Positions 8,231 to 14,871 of a stretch of 25,587 bases of DNA are shown here, piece after piece (position 1 is the first letter of the stretch; the number at the start of each line of letters is the position of its first letter). The position numbers and the translations under genes were made by a program. The notes beneath the pieces were generated by a model. It worked only from the letters and a program-made list of their open reading frames with translations, did no database searches and was not told where the DNA came from. The stretch comes from CAYWRO01 sp964460345. Its GTDB lineage: Bacteria; Planctomycetota; Phycisphaerae; Phycisphaerales; UBA1924. The DNA is taken from positions 1 to 25,587 of the forward strand of contig CAYWRO010000051.1 in assembly GCA_964460345.1 (NCBI GenBank). Direction: 5' to 3'.

Positions 8231-9271
8231 ATGCACCTTCCCAACCATGTCTGCGTTCTCGGCACCGGCCAGATGGGGCTGGTCTGTTCGGCGATTCTGG
8301 CGCAGCAGACGCAGCCGCCGCGGGCGTTGCCGGCGGTGACGCTGTGGAGCCACTCCCCTGATGAGGCGGGTGATTTGGCGCAGGCGCGGACGTCGGAGCG
8401 GCTGCCGCACTTCAAGCTGGCGGATCATGCCCGGGTGACGGCCGACCTTGCCGAGGCGCTGGCGGGGGCGGATCTGGTGGTCTCGGCGGTGCCGGTGCAG
8501 TTCATCCGGTCGGTGTGGGAGCGGGCGCGGGGGGATGTGCCGGCGGGCGCGGCGGTCGTGAGTGTGGCCAAGGGGATCGAGAACGACACGCTTCTGCGGC
8601 CGACGCAGATCATCGCGGATGCGCTGAAGGATGATCCGGATTCGCGGCCGCGGCCGCTGGCGACGCTGTCCGGCCCGACGATCGCGGCGGAGCTGGCGCG
8701 GTGTCTGCCGGCGACGATGATCGCGGCGAGCGACGATGCGGCGTTCGCCGAGCAGCTTCAGGCGCTGTTCAGCACATCGTGGCTGCGGGTGTACACCAAC
8801 CCGGACACGCTGGGGGTGGAACTGGCCGGCGCGACGAAGAACGTGATCGCGATCGCCGCGGGGGTGATCGACGGCTTGCAGGCGGGGTTCAACGCCAAGA
8901 GCGCGCTGCTGGCGCGCGGGCTGGCGGAGATCAGCCGGCTGGGGGCTGCGATGGGGGCGAGCCAGGAGACGTTCTTCGGGATTGCGGGTGTGGGCGACCT
9001 GGCGACGACGTGCTTCAGCCCCGAGGGGAGAAACCGCTCGCTGGGCGAGGCGCTGGGGAAAGGAACGCGGCTGGAGGATTACCTCAAGAGCACGCCGTTC
9101 GTGGTAGAGGGCGTGGCGACGTGCAAGTCGGTGGTGGACCTGGCACGGAAGTACCGCGTTGACATGCCGATCACGGAGGCGGTGCACGCGGTGCTGTATG
9201 AGGGGCTGGATCCGATTGACGGGATCGGGCGGTTGATGAGCCGGGAGTTGAAGGAGGAGCGGGTGGGGTGA
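8231..9271 (+). CDS. gpsA: NAD(P)-dependent glycerol-3-phosphate dehydrogenase
   Basis: The 346-residue cytoplasmic enzyme reduces dihydroxyacetone phosphate to sn-glycerol-3-phosphate for phospholipid synthesis. The dinucleotide-binding motif VLGTGQMG is at the N-terminus. Next come SVAKGIE and LSGPTIAAELA (family GPS-AxE), then the substrate/catalytic block GATKNVIAIAAGVIDG with its lysine, then NAKSALLARGLAEISRLG. The C-terminal domain has GVGDLATTCFSPEGRNRSLGEALGKG, all standard for GpsA. Length is normal. The ATG at 8231 is preferred over an in-frame TTG at 8198 because the Rossmann fold begins directly after it and TGAGG lies upstream. It appears to be monocistronic. Confidence 0.95.
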   Translation: MHLPNHVCVLGTGQMGLVCSAILAQQTQPPRALPAVTLWSHSPDEAGDLAQARTSERLPHFKLADHARVTADLAEALAGADLVVSAVPVQFIRSVWERARGDVPAGAAVVSVAKGIENDTLLRPTQIIADALKDDPDSRPRPLATLSGPTIAAELARCLPATMIAASDDAAFAEQLQALFSTSWLRVYTNPDTLGVELAGATKNVIAIAAGVIDGLQAGFNAKSALLARGLAEISRLGAAMGASQETFFGIAGVGDLATTCFSPEGRNRSLGEALGKGTRLEDYLKSTPFVVEGVATCKSVVDLARKYRVDMPITEAVHAVLYEGLDPIDGIGRLMSRELKEERVG

Positions 9272-9666
9272 GGGGCGCGCGCGGGGCTATTGCTCCGGCC
9301 GAAACCGCGTTAGGCTGCGCGGATTGAGACGGTCGGAATTCCTTGCGCCCAGTGCGAGCATGCCTGATTGATCGCTGGAGACGATGCGGCGACAAATGTC
9401 GAAGGCACAGCGGTACGAACTCGGCGATGTCGCTATACCGGTGGCGGAGCAGTGAGCCCTCGGCGCCCTTGCTCGAGCGTCTGCAGATCGACCGGGAAAG
9501 CGGCTCGTCTTGTGCGAAGGCGATCGAGGCCGGGGGTTTAGCGGGTGTTACTTTTATCCATCGAAGGGGACGTCGCAGATCTCGCACCGGTGGTGACCGT
9601 CGAACGGAGCGACGACGCGAACCGGCCGGGGGGTGCGGGCGAATGGGCGGTCAAAGGAGGGCTTGT
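9272..9666. other. 395-base intergenic stretch, unexplained
   Basis: No gene could be supported here. The composition looks more balanced than in the flanking genes, and open frames on both strands lack family resemblance and the usual G/C third-position bias. The plus-strand frame open from 9343 into the TPR gene is probably fortuitous because that gene has a strong ribosome-binding site at its own ATG (9667). A weak inverted repeat (CCGCG/CGCGG) lies near 9305-9322, after gpsA. The stretch could be a decayed gene or a long leader; I see no riboswitch or RNA family that I recognise. Confidence 0.4.
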
Positions 9667-11238
9667 ATGCCGCGACTGATTGCTGGGTGCACGGCGTTGT
9701 GGGTCGCGGCGGTTGCGTTCGGGCAGCCCGGTGGCGGTGGGGATGCGCGGGAGGATGCGGCGGAGATTGTGGCGGGCGAGGGGGCGGCGATCGCCGGCGC
9801 GGCTGCGCAGCGGGATGGCCTGGATGCGTTTCGGTACGGCGTCGCACGCGTGGAGGCGTTTGACGGGGCGGGGGAGCGGATCTGGTTCGGGCTGGGGACG
9901 TTCGTTGCGCCGGATCGGGTGGTGCTGCCGTGGATCGAGGTGGAGAGCGCGGCGAGGATCACGGTGCAGCCGCTGTGCTGCGAGAAGGCGGACGCCGCGG
10001 CGGTGGTGGCGGGTGGCGTCGAGTCCGGGCTGCTCGTGGTGAGCGTAGCGTTCGAGGCGTTGCCGGAGGAGTTTGCGATTGTGCCGCTGGCGCGCGCGGA
10101 GTCGACGGCGGCAATGACGACGGCGGACACGGTGTGGACGGGGTCCGTGCCGATCGGGATCACGGGCGACCAGGGCGAAACGGCGGGGTTCCTGATGGGG
10201 CGGCTGAAGTCGGAGGCGCTCGTTGCGAACCGCGAGTACGCGGGCGTGGGGCGATTGCTGCGTGTGCGGTACGACACGGACATCGTGATGGAGGGGTCGC
10301 CGATCCTGGATGAAGCGCAGCGGGTGGTGGGAATCCTCGCGGACTGGGGCGGGGCGAAGACGTCGCTGGCGATTCCGGCCGATCGGCTCGCGACGATCGA
10401 GCGGTTCGAGCCGATCACGGTCGCGGCGTATGGGGCCCGTGAACTGACGGACCGTGAGCGAAGCATGCGCCAGATGGAGCGGGCCGCCGACCTGCGAGAC
10501 GAGCGGCCGCGGGATGCGATACCGCTGCTGCGTAAGGCGATCAAGGCGGACGAAGAAAACTGGCGTGCGCACTTCCTGCTGGGCGTGTGCCTGGATCAAA
10601 CGGGGCGCGGCGAGGAGGCGATTGGGGCGCTGGCGCGGTCGAGAGAGATTGAGTCGGGGTTTGCGGAGGCGTGGTACAGCGGGGGAGTCGTTCGCCTCGG
10701 GCGGGAGGAGGGGGCGGAGGCGGTACCGTTGCTGGAGCGCGCGGTGGAGTTGGACCCGTGGTACGTCAACGCAAACGGCATGTTGGCCGTGGCGTATCTG
10801 CAGGCTGGGCGCCAGGGCGATGCCATTGAGGCGGGGAGCCGCGCCATTGCGATTTCAACGGAGCCGAACGAGCACTTCGACAATCTGATGTTGATCTACA
10901 AGATGGCGGGGCGCGAGGGCGAGGGTGAGCACGTGCTGGAGCGCTTGTGCGAAGTCGCGCCCGAGGATGCCGAGGCATGGATCCGGCTGGGCTCATTCCG
11001 CATCGGCCTGGACAAGTTCGAGGAAGCGATGGTGGCGCTTGAACGCGCGGTGGAACTGGAGGCGGACAACGTCAACGCGTGGCTGTACGGGGCCGTGGCG
11101 CTGGGGATGATGGAGCGCTTTGATGAGGCGATCGAGTGGGCGGATGAGGTGCTGCGCTTGCAGCCGGAGAATGGAATGGCGAAGCGGATGAAGGAGTTGG
11201 CGCGGGAGGGGATTGAGAAGAGAAACGGAGGCGGGTGA
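9667..11238 (+). CDS. Secreted protein: degenerate trypsin-like domain fused to TPR repeats
   Basis: The 523-residue protein has a signal peptide (residues 1-19, cleavage near AFG-Q) and a strong AAAGGAGG ribosome-binding site before the ATG at 9667. Residues about 50-250 follow the trypsin/HtrA pattern: GLGTFVAPDRVVLPWIEVESA matches the strand pair that normally carries the catalytic histidine, and MEGSPILDEAQRVVGILADW matches the block that normally holds GNSGGP. The histidine position is W/I, so the domain is probably inactive. Residues about 270-520 hold five to six TPR units (for example NWRAHFLLGVCLDQTGRGEEAIGAL and AEAWIRLGSFRIGLDKFEEAMVAL). Planctomycetes often carry such fusions, but the function is unknown; a periplasmic scaffold is inferred. 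Confidence 0.85.
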   Translation: MPRLIAGCTALWVAAVAFGQPGGGGDAREDAAEIVAGEGAAIAGAAAQRDGLDAFRYGVARVEAFDGAGERIWFGLGTFVAPDRVVLPWIEVESAARITVQPLCCEKADAAAVVAGGVESGLLVVSVAFEALPEEFAIVPLARAESTAAMTTADTVWTGSVPIGITGDQGETAGFLMGRLKSEALVANREYAGVGRLLRVRYDTDIVMEGSPILDEAQRVVGILADWGGAKTSLAIPADRLATIERFEPITVAAYGARELTDRERSMRQMERAADLRDERPRDAIPLLRKAIKADEENWRAHFLLGVCLDQTGRGEEAIGALARSREIESGFAEAWYSGGVVRLGREEGAEAVPLLERAVELDPWYVNANGMLAVAYLQAGRQGDAIEAGSRAIAISTEPNEHFDNLMLIYKMAGREGEGEHVLERLCEVAPEDAEAWIRLGSFRIGLDKFEEAMVALERAVELEADNVNAWLYGAVALGMMERFDEAIEWADEVLRLQPENGMAKRMKELAREGIEKRNGGG

Positions 11239-11247
11239 GGGCTCGTC

Positions 11248-11268
11248 GAGCGCTTGCGCTCTTGTCTT
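11248..11268 (+). terminator. Probable terminator after the TPR gene
   Basis: A perfect short hairpin (GAGCGC, TT loop, GCGCTC; 11248-11261) followed by TTGTCTT lies ten bases after the stop codon at 11238. The stem is short but GC-rich and the T-rich tail fits an intrinsic terminator. Confidence 0.5.
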
Positions 11269-11310
11269 CGAAGGTGCATTGGCTGGAAGGCGGTGCTACC
11301 TGTTCGGCTC

Positions 11311-11332
11311 GCATCGCCTTGAAAGGCGATGC
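11311..11332. repeat. Perfect palindrome at the M42 gene end, possible REP-like unit
   Basis: Ten-bp perfect arms (GCATCGCCTT and AAGGCGATGC) with a 2-base loop lie 4 bases from the M42 stop codon (11337-11339). The element ends in TGCCAC, the same tail as the short palindromes at 23419 and 23897, so on the minus strand it begins GTGGCA. There is no T-tract on either side, so a REP-like element is at least as likely as a terminator. Confidence 0.5.
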
Positions 11333-11336
11333 CACG

Positions 11337-12770
11337 TCAGTCGAGGATGTGGCTGCGTTCTTTGTAGAGGTTTTCGGCGCGTGCGAGGAAGGGGTCGGCG
11401 GCGGGGAGGTTTGTGCCGATGGCGACGAGGAGGTCGACGAGGCCGTCGAAATCGTCGAGGGAGATGTATTCGGGGGCGCAGCGCGGGGGGCCTTGGGTTT
11501 TGGCGTCGTAGGTTCCGGCCTGGAGTTCGGTGAGGTGGGGCATGTTGTGGTAGTTGCCGAGGGGGAGGCAGAGGCAGGTGGCTTCGTAGCCGTAGGCGCA
11601 GAAGACGGAGGCCTCGCAGGCGCCGCCGGCCATGAGTTTGCGTTGCCAGCGGTGTGGGGCTTTGGAGCGGGGGAGGGATGGGGCGGACGGGGCGGATGAG
11701 GCGAGGTGTTGGCCCGGCGTGCCCTGCGCGCTCGCACTGCTGCGCGGCGGAGTACCGCCGCGAGCAGTGGCACCCTGGGGCGTACCGGCGCGAGCGGTGG
11801 CACCCTGGGGCGTACTGCCGCGAGCGGTGGCACCCTGGGGCGTACCGGCGCGAGCAGTGGTACCCTGGGTTTCGGTTGCGCGGGGTTGGGCCGGTTTGCC
11901 GGTGATATCTTCGGCGCGCTTGGCGATGGCCGCGGTGAGGACGGGGGAGAAGACGCTGATGCGGTCGCCGACGCGGACGATGGGGCCGCCGCCGATGGGC
12001 GAGTCGGGGAAGGAGCGCGAGTTTTCGAGCGCGATGAGGCGCGCGCCCTGGGGGATCGTGTTGTGCTTGCACGCGGCGATCGCGCCGACGAAGCCGATCT
12101 CTTCGGCGCGCGTGAAGAGGAGGCGGACGTCTTCCCCCTGGCCCGGATTCTGGGCGTTCAGCTCGCGCAGGTGTTCGTAGGCGGCGATCGCCGCGGCGAG
12201 GGCGGCGAGGTCGTCGCAGGCGTGGGTGTGCAGATGGTTGTTGTCGTCGATGCGCGCGGGGGGGAGCGCCCACGTGCCGACGTCGCCGACCGTGAACTGG
12301 TCGGCGGTGTTGTCGGCGTCGAGCTCGGCGAGGTAGGTCTTGGCGATGGGGTTGTCGGGGTTCGTGACCTCCACGAGCGTCGCGGCGAATGGGCGGTCGT
12401 CGGCGGTGTAGAGCGTGATGGGGGCGCTCTCGAAGAAGACGTCCATGACGCCGCCGCGGAACGAGACCTCGACGGCGCTGGGGGAGACGATGCGTTCGAC
12501 GACGAAGGCGGGGTGGTCGAGGTGCGCGGTGATGTAGATGGGGCGCGCGTGCGCGGCGTGATCGCCCCAGGGCTCACGCGGCTGGATGATGAGGTTGCCG
12601 GCGGCGTCGGTGGAGAGGGCCAGATCGGGTCGCTGCGCGACCCAGTTTTCGATCCAACGGATGACGCGGTGTTCACGTCCCGCGGCGGTGGGGATCTGCG
12701 TGAGTGCGAGGAGCCAGTCGTGCGCAGGATTGGTTGATGTTTTTGGGGGGTGGTCGGTGTTGTGCGGCAT
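11337..12770 (-). CDS. M42-family metallo-aminopeptidase/deblocking enzyme with repeat-derived insert
   Basis: The 477-residue cytoplasmic enzyme has the ligand order of the M42/M20 di-zinc peptidases: H and D in AHLDH, D in ACDD, the catalytic/ligand pair in RAEEIGF, an acidic residue in ALENSRSF, and a late histidine in NYHNMPH. It should release N-terminal residues from peptides. No signal peptide is seen. M42 proteins are usually about 340-380 residues. The excess is an insert at about residues 294-368 in a loop before KLMAGGACEAS. It is rich in G, T, A, P and R and is built from four 10-residue units read as GTPQGATARA. The insert is encoded by an element related to the dispersed palindromes (see 11735-11870). 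All expected metal ligands survive, so activity is plausible. Confidence 0.88.
   Translation of the reverse strand: MPHNTDHPPKTSTNPAHDWLLALTQIPTAAGREHRVIRWIENWVAQRPDLALSTDAAGNLIIQPREPWGDHAAHARPIYITAHLDHPAFVVERIVSPSAVEVSFRGGVMDVFFESAPITLYTADDRPFAATLVEVTNPDNPIAKTYLAELDADNTADQFTVGDVGTWALPPARIDDNNHLHTHACDDLAALAAAIAAYEHLRELNAQNPGQGEDVRLLFTRAEEIGFVGAIAACKHNTIPQGARLIALENSRSFPDSPIGGGPIVRVGDRISVFSPVLTAAIAKRAEDITGKPAQPRATETQGTTARAGTPQGATARGSTPQGATARAGTPQGATARGGTPPRSSASAQGTPGQHLASSAPSAPSLPRSKAPHRWQRKLMAGGACEASVFCAYGYEATCLCLPLGNYHNMPHLTELQAGTYDAKTQGPPRCAPEYISLDDFDGLVDLLVAIGTNLPAADPFLARAENLYKERSHILD
11735..11870. repeat. Long-form palindrome plus four 30-bp tandem units inside the M42 gene
   Basis: A near-perfect palindrome occupies 11735-11769: arms CACTGCT and AGCAGTG, inner arms CGCGGCGG and CCGCCGCG, loop AGTA, one bulged G. 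It is followed by GCACCC. Its right half then continues as exact 30-bp tandem units starting at 11751, 11781, 11811 and 11841, differing by a few bases each. The unit length keeps the host reading frame and encodes 10 residues per unit. The element matches the long form in the 21236-21776 array. Confidence 0.85.
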
Positions 12771-12778
12771 CGTGGGGG

Positions 12779-12784
12779 AGTTTA
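12779..12784 (-). promoter_or_regulatory. Putative -10 hexamer TAAACT for the M42 gene (near-leaderless)
   Basis: On the minus strand TAAACT ends 8 bases before the ATG at 12770; the intervening bases are C-rich with no ribosome-binding site. Transcription would start at or within about two bases of the ATG. Confidence 0.45.
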
Positions 12785-12968
12785 GGGTGGCGTTGTGGGC
12801 GCGCCGGGCGACCGGTGGCGCGCGGCAGAACAGAGGCGTTGCGATGGCACTCGCACCTTGCGCGTGTAGGGTTTTTGGCGGGTGTGCGGGTTGGGAAAGC
12901 GGGGAAGGGGTGAAGCCGCCCGCATCGGCCGGACGATACAGGTGTATTGGAGGCGGAGAAGGTGCGCA

Positions 12969-13622
12969 ATGAGCAAGATGGCAACAGCATCACGGTTGAT
13001 CTGGGCGGGGGCGCTTGGGTTGTGCGCGGGGGCGGCGGTCATGCTGGGGTTCCGCATGACGCGCGCGGATGTGGAGGCGGAGGTATATCGCGAGCGCTTG
13101 CAGACGCTGACGCTGGACTATGAGGCGCTGCGGGCGAAGTTCAACGAGGCGGTGCACCGGTCGGCGGTGACGGAACTGCTGGTGAAGGACGGCGCGCTCT
13201 CGGTGCGTGTGCGCAGTCCGCTCGGGGTGGTGGAGGAGACGCCGACGCCCTTCGACCCAGCCGGTGAGATTTACGTCGATTACGTGCTGGTGGATGGCCG
13301 GCTGTGGATCCGGCGCGTCTTCGATGGATCAACGCCGCCGAACAAGGGCGTGGTGATCGATCCGAAGGTGGAGACGATCGACTTTTCAAGCCCGAATGTG
13401 GCGCACGGAAAGGCGATCTATCGCTCGCTGGAAGAGGGGCGGTGGATCGTCACCGTGACGGGGAGCGGCGCACTGGGGCTGACGAAGATCTCTGACGATG
13501 TGCAGGTGGAGCTCGTCGAAGCGCCGCCGGTGCATGAGTTTGAAGAGGTCGCGCTGGAGGCCGAGGCGCGGATGGCGGGAGTTGGGATTGTGGATGTCTG
13601 GCAGCGGCTGATCGGGTACTGA
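12969..13622 (+). CDS. Hypothetical single-pass membrane or exported protein
   Basis: I do not recognise a family. The 217-residue product starts at an ATG preceded by GGAGG and AGAAGG. It has an N-terminal hydrophobic segment (about residues 8-28, ending near MLGF), then a short charged, likely helical or coiled-coil segment (ADVEAEVYRERLQTLTLDYE). A compact beta-rich domain follows (about residues 60-190; for example YVDYVLVDGRLWIRRVFDG and RWIVTVTGSGALGLTKI). A periplasmic domain tethered to the inner membrane is inferred. An in-frame upstream start at 12882 would add 29 arginine-rich residues and is not favoured. Confidence 0.75.
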   Translation: MSKMATASRLIWAGALGLCAGAAVMLGFRMTRADVEAEVYRERLQTLTLDYEALRAKFNEAVHRSAVTELLVKDGALSVRVRSPLGVVEETPTPFDPAGEIYVDYVLVDGRLWIRRVFDGSTPPNKGVVIDPKVETIDFSSPNVAHGKAIYRSLEEGRWIVTVTGSGALGLTKISDDVQVELVEAPPVHEFEEVALEAEARMAGVGIVDVWQRLIGY

Positions 13623-13676
13623 TTCAGTTGATAGTGGATAGTTGAGAGTGGACAGTTGAGAGTGGACAGTGTGGAG
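13621..13676 (+). repeat. Degenerate heptanucleotide tandem tract
   Basis: Eight consecutive 7-base units read GATTCAG, TTGATAG, TGGATAG, TTGAGAG, TGGACAG, TTGAGAG, TGGACAG, TGTGGAG. The tract starts on the second base of the stop codon of the preceding gene (13620-13622). It is much lower in GC than its surroundings. Similar period-7 tracts occur at 14243 and 22279. Confidence 0.8.
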
Positions 13677-13700
13677 AGGGGGAGCGGGTCGGGGCCCGGT

Positions 13701-13740
13701 GGTCTGCACGGTTGCGCCGCGGGGTCGAGCCGTGGCACCC
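13701..13740. repeat. Dispersed palindromic element, shortened intergenic copy
   Basis: GGTCTGCACGGTTGCGCC through AGCCGTGGCACCC matches the long-form element of the 21236-21776 array, but lacks its AGTACCGCG centre. The outer arms are CACGGTT and AGCCGTG (one G-T pair). It lies between the heptad tract and the promoter of the carbonic-anhydrase-like gene. Confidence 0.75.
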
Positions 13741-13769
13741 TTTGAGTCTCGCGGCGGATGGGGCGCGCG

Positions 13770-13775
13770 TACACT
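13770..13775 (+). promoter_or_regulatory. Putative -10 hexamer TACACT (leaderless configuration)
   Basis: TACACT ends exactly 6 bases before the ATG at 13782, the same spacing as at hldE and the amidohydrolase. No ribosome-binding site lies in between and no -35 is evident. Confidence 0.5.
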
Positions 13776-13781
13776 GGGGCG

Positions 13782-14243
13782 ATGTGCAACACCCACTACG
13801 ACAGCAAGCTTCCGTATGAATCGGCCCGTATTCACGCCGCGGCGATCTATTGCTCGGACGGGCGTGTCGGGGAACACTTCGACGATTTTCTGCAGAATGG
13901 GCTTTCGCTGCCGCGGTATGACCGCGTGGCGTTGCCGGGCGGGCCGGGGTGCCTGGCGGGACACGAGCAGGCGGTGCTGGAAGAGCGCGGGGTGGCGGAT
14001 GAGCTGCAGTTCCTGGTGGCGGCGCACAAGCTGAAGCGTGTGGTGCTGGTCTCGCACGAGGGATGCGCGTTTTACGCGGCGAGACTCGGGCTGGATGGCC
14101 GGCGCGCGGAGTTGGTGCAGAAGGCGGATCTTGTGCGCGCGGCGGCGTTTGTGCGGCGCGTGACGGGGTTGCACGAGGGTGTTGAGGGGTACTTCGCGCG
14201 GCGGGTGGAGGGGCGGGTTCGGTTTGAGGCGGTGGAGGTTTAA
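13782..14243 (+). CDS. Short beta-carbonic-anhydrase-like zinc protein
   Basis: The 153-residue product keeps the beta-carbonic anhydrase zinc and catalytic signature: CSDGR (C24, D26, R28) and HEGC (H92, C95), the C-x-D-x-R ... H-x-x-C layout that binds zinc and forms the Asp-Arg dyad. It is shorter than typical beta-CAs (about 190-220 residues), and the usual RNAGN segment after the first motif is replaced by LPGGPGCLAG. Reversible CO2 hydration is therefore plausible but unproven; it could be a non-canonical zinc enzyme. The ATG at 13782 is chosen for its fit to the -10 element; an in-frame ATG at 13758 would add eight residues. It is followed by a heptad repeat and a GNAT gene. Confidence 0.7.
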   Translation: MCNTHYDSKLPYESARIHAAAIYCSDGRVGEHFDDFLQNGLSLPRYDRVALPGGPGCLAGHEQAVLEERGVADELQFLVAAHKLKRVVLVSHEGCAFYAARLGLDGRRAELVQKADLVRAAAFVRRVTGLHEGVEGYFARRVEGRVRFEAVEV

Positions 14244-14277
14244 TTTTCAATTTTCAATGGTCAATGGGCAAACGGCA
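14243..14277 (+). repeat. Degenerate heptanucleotide tandem tract
   Basis: Five 7-base units read ATTTTCA, ATTTTCA, ATGGTCA, ATGGGCA, AACGGCA. The first base is the last base of the TAA stop codon (14241-14243) of the preceding gene. The early units are AT-rich and the later ones drift toward the local base composition. Confidence 0.75.
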
Positions 14278-14302
14278 GTGGGGGCGGAGGATGGGATGAG
14301 GG

Positions 14303-14821
14303 ATGATGCAGATTGAGCGGGTTGAGGCGGGGTCGGGGCTGGTGGGGGATGTGGCGGCGCTGATGGGGATGTATCGCGTTTTCTACGGGCGCGATGGGGA
14401 TGGAGAGGTGGAGCGCTGCCGCGAGTTTCTGGAAGCGCGGCTGGGGCGCGGGGAGTCGGTGGTGTTCGCCGCGGTGGTGGACGTCGGGGCGGGCGCGGCC
14501 GAAGCTCGCGCGGAGCCTGGTGCGGAGCGCGTCGATGACCCGGCGCGCAGAGCAGTCGGCTTTACGCAGCTTTATCCGTCGTCCACGACGGTGGGGCTGG
14601 CGCGCGTGTGGATCCTGAACGACTTGTTCGTGCATCCGGAGTTCCGCCGCGGCGGCGTGGCGGGGGCACTGATGGAGCGTGCGGAGGCGTTTGCGCGCGA
14701 AACCGGGGCGGCGCGGATCGAACTGCAGACAGCGAAGACGAACGCGGCGGCGCGGGCGCTGTATGAAGCGCGCGGGTGGGGGGTGGATGGGGTGTTCGAC
14801 CGGTATGTGCTGCGGCTGTGA
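14303..14821 (+). CDS. GNAT-family N-acetyltransferase
   Basis: The 172-residue cytoplasmic protein has the GNAT acetyl-CoA site: strand WILNDLFVHPEFR followed by RRGGVAGALMERAEAFA (the R/Q-x-x-G-x-G/A pyrophosphate loop). The C-terminal IELQTAKTNAAARALYEARGW is the typical N-AxxLYxxxGF region. The substrate is not predictable. Between the second and third strands (AAVVD and RAVGFTQL) there are about 22 extra residues rich in A, G, E and R, which may be an insertion. Two adjacent ATG codons (14303, 14306) are possible starts; the upstream GGAGG is rather distant. Confidence 0.88.
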   Translation: MMQIERVEAGSGLVGDVAALMGMYRVFYGRDGDGEVERCREFLEARLGRGESVVFAAVVDVGAGAAEARAEPGAERVDDPARRAVGFTQLYPSSTTVGLARVWILNDLFVHPEFRRGGVAGALMERAEAFARETGAARIELQTAKTNAAARALYEARGWGVDGVFDRYVLRL

Positions 14822-14871
14822 GGCGCGCGGTGCGCGAGTGTGCCGCGGCTGGGTTGTAGCCTGGCCGTCGT

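Noticed and set aside
9343..9666. Upstream in-frame extension of the TPR gene
   Set aside because: It would add 108 arginine-rich residues before a perfect signal peptide; AAAGGAGG directly precedes the ATG at 9667.
12882..12968. Upstream start for the hypothetical membrane protein
   Set aside because: It adds an arginine-rich segment before the hydrophobic anchor and lacks the GGAGG/AGAAGG signals seen before 12969.
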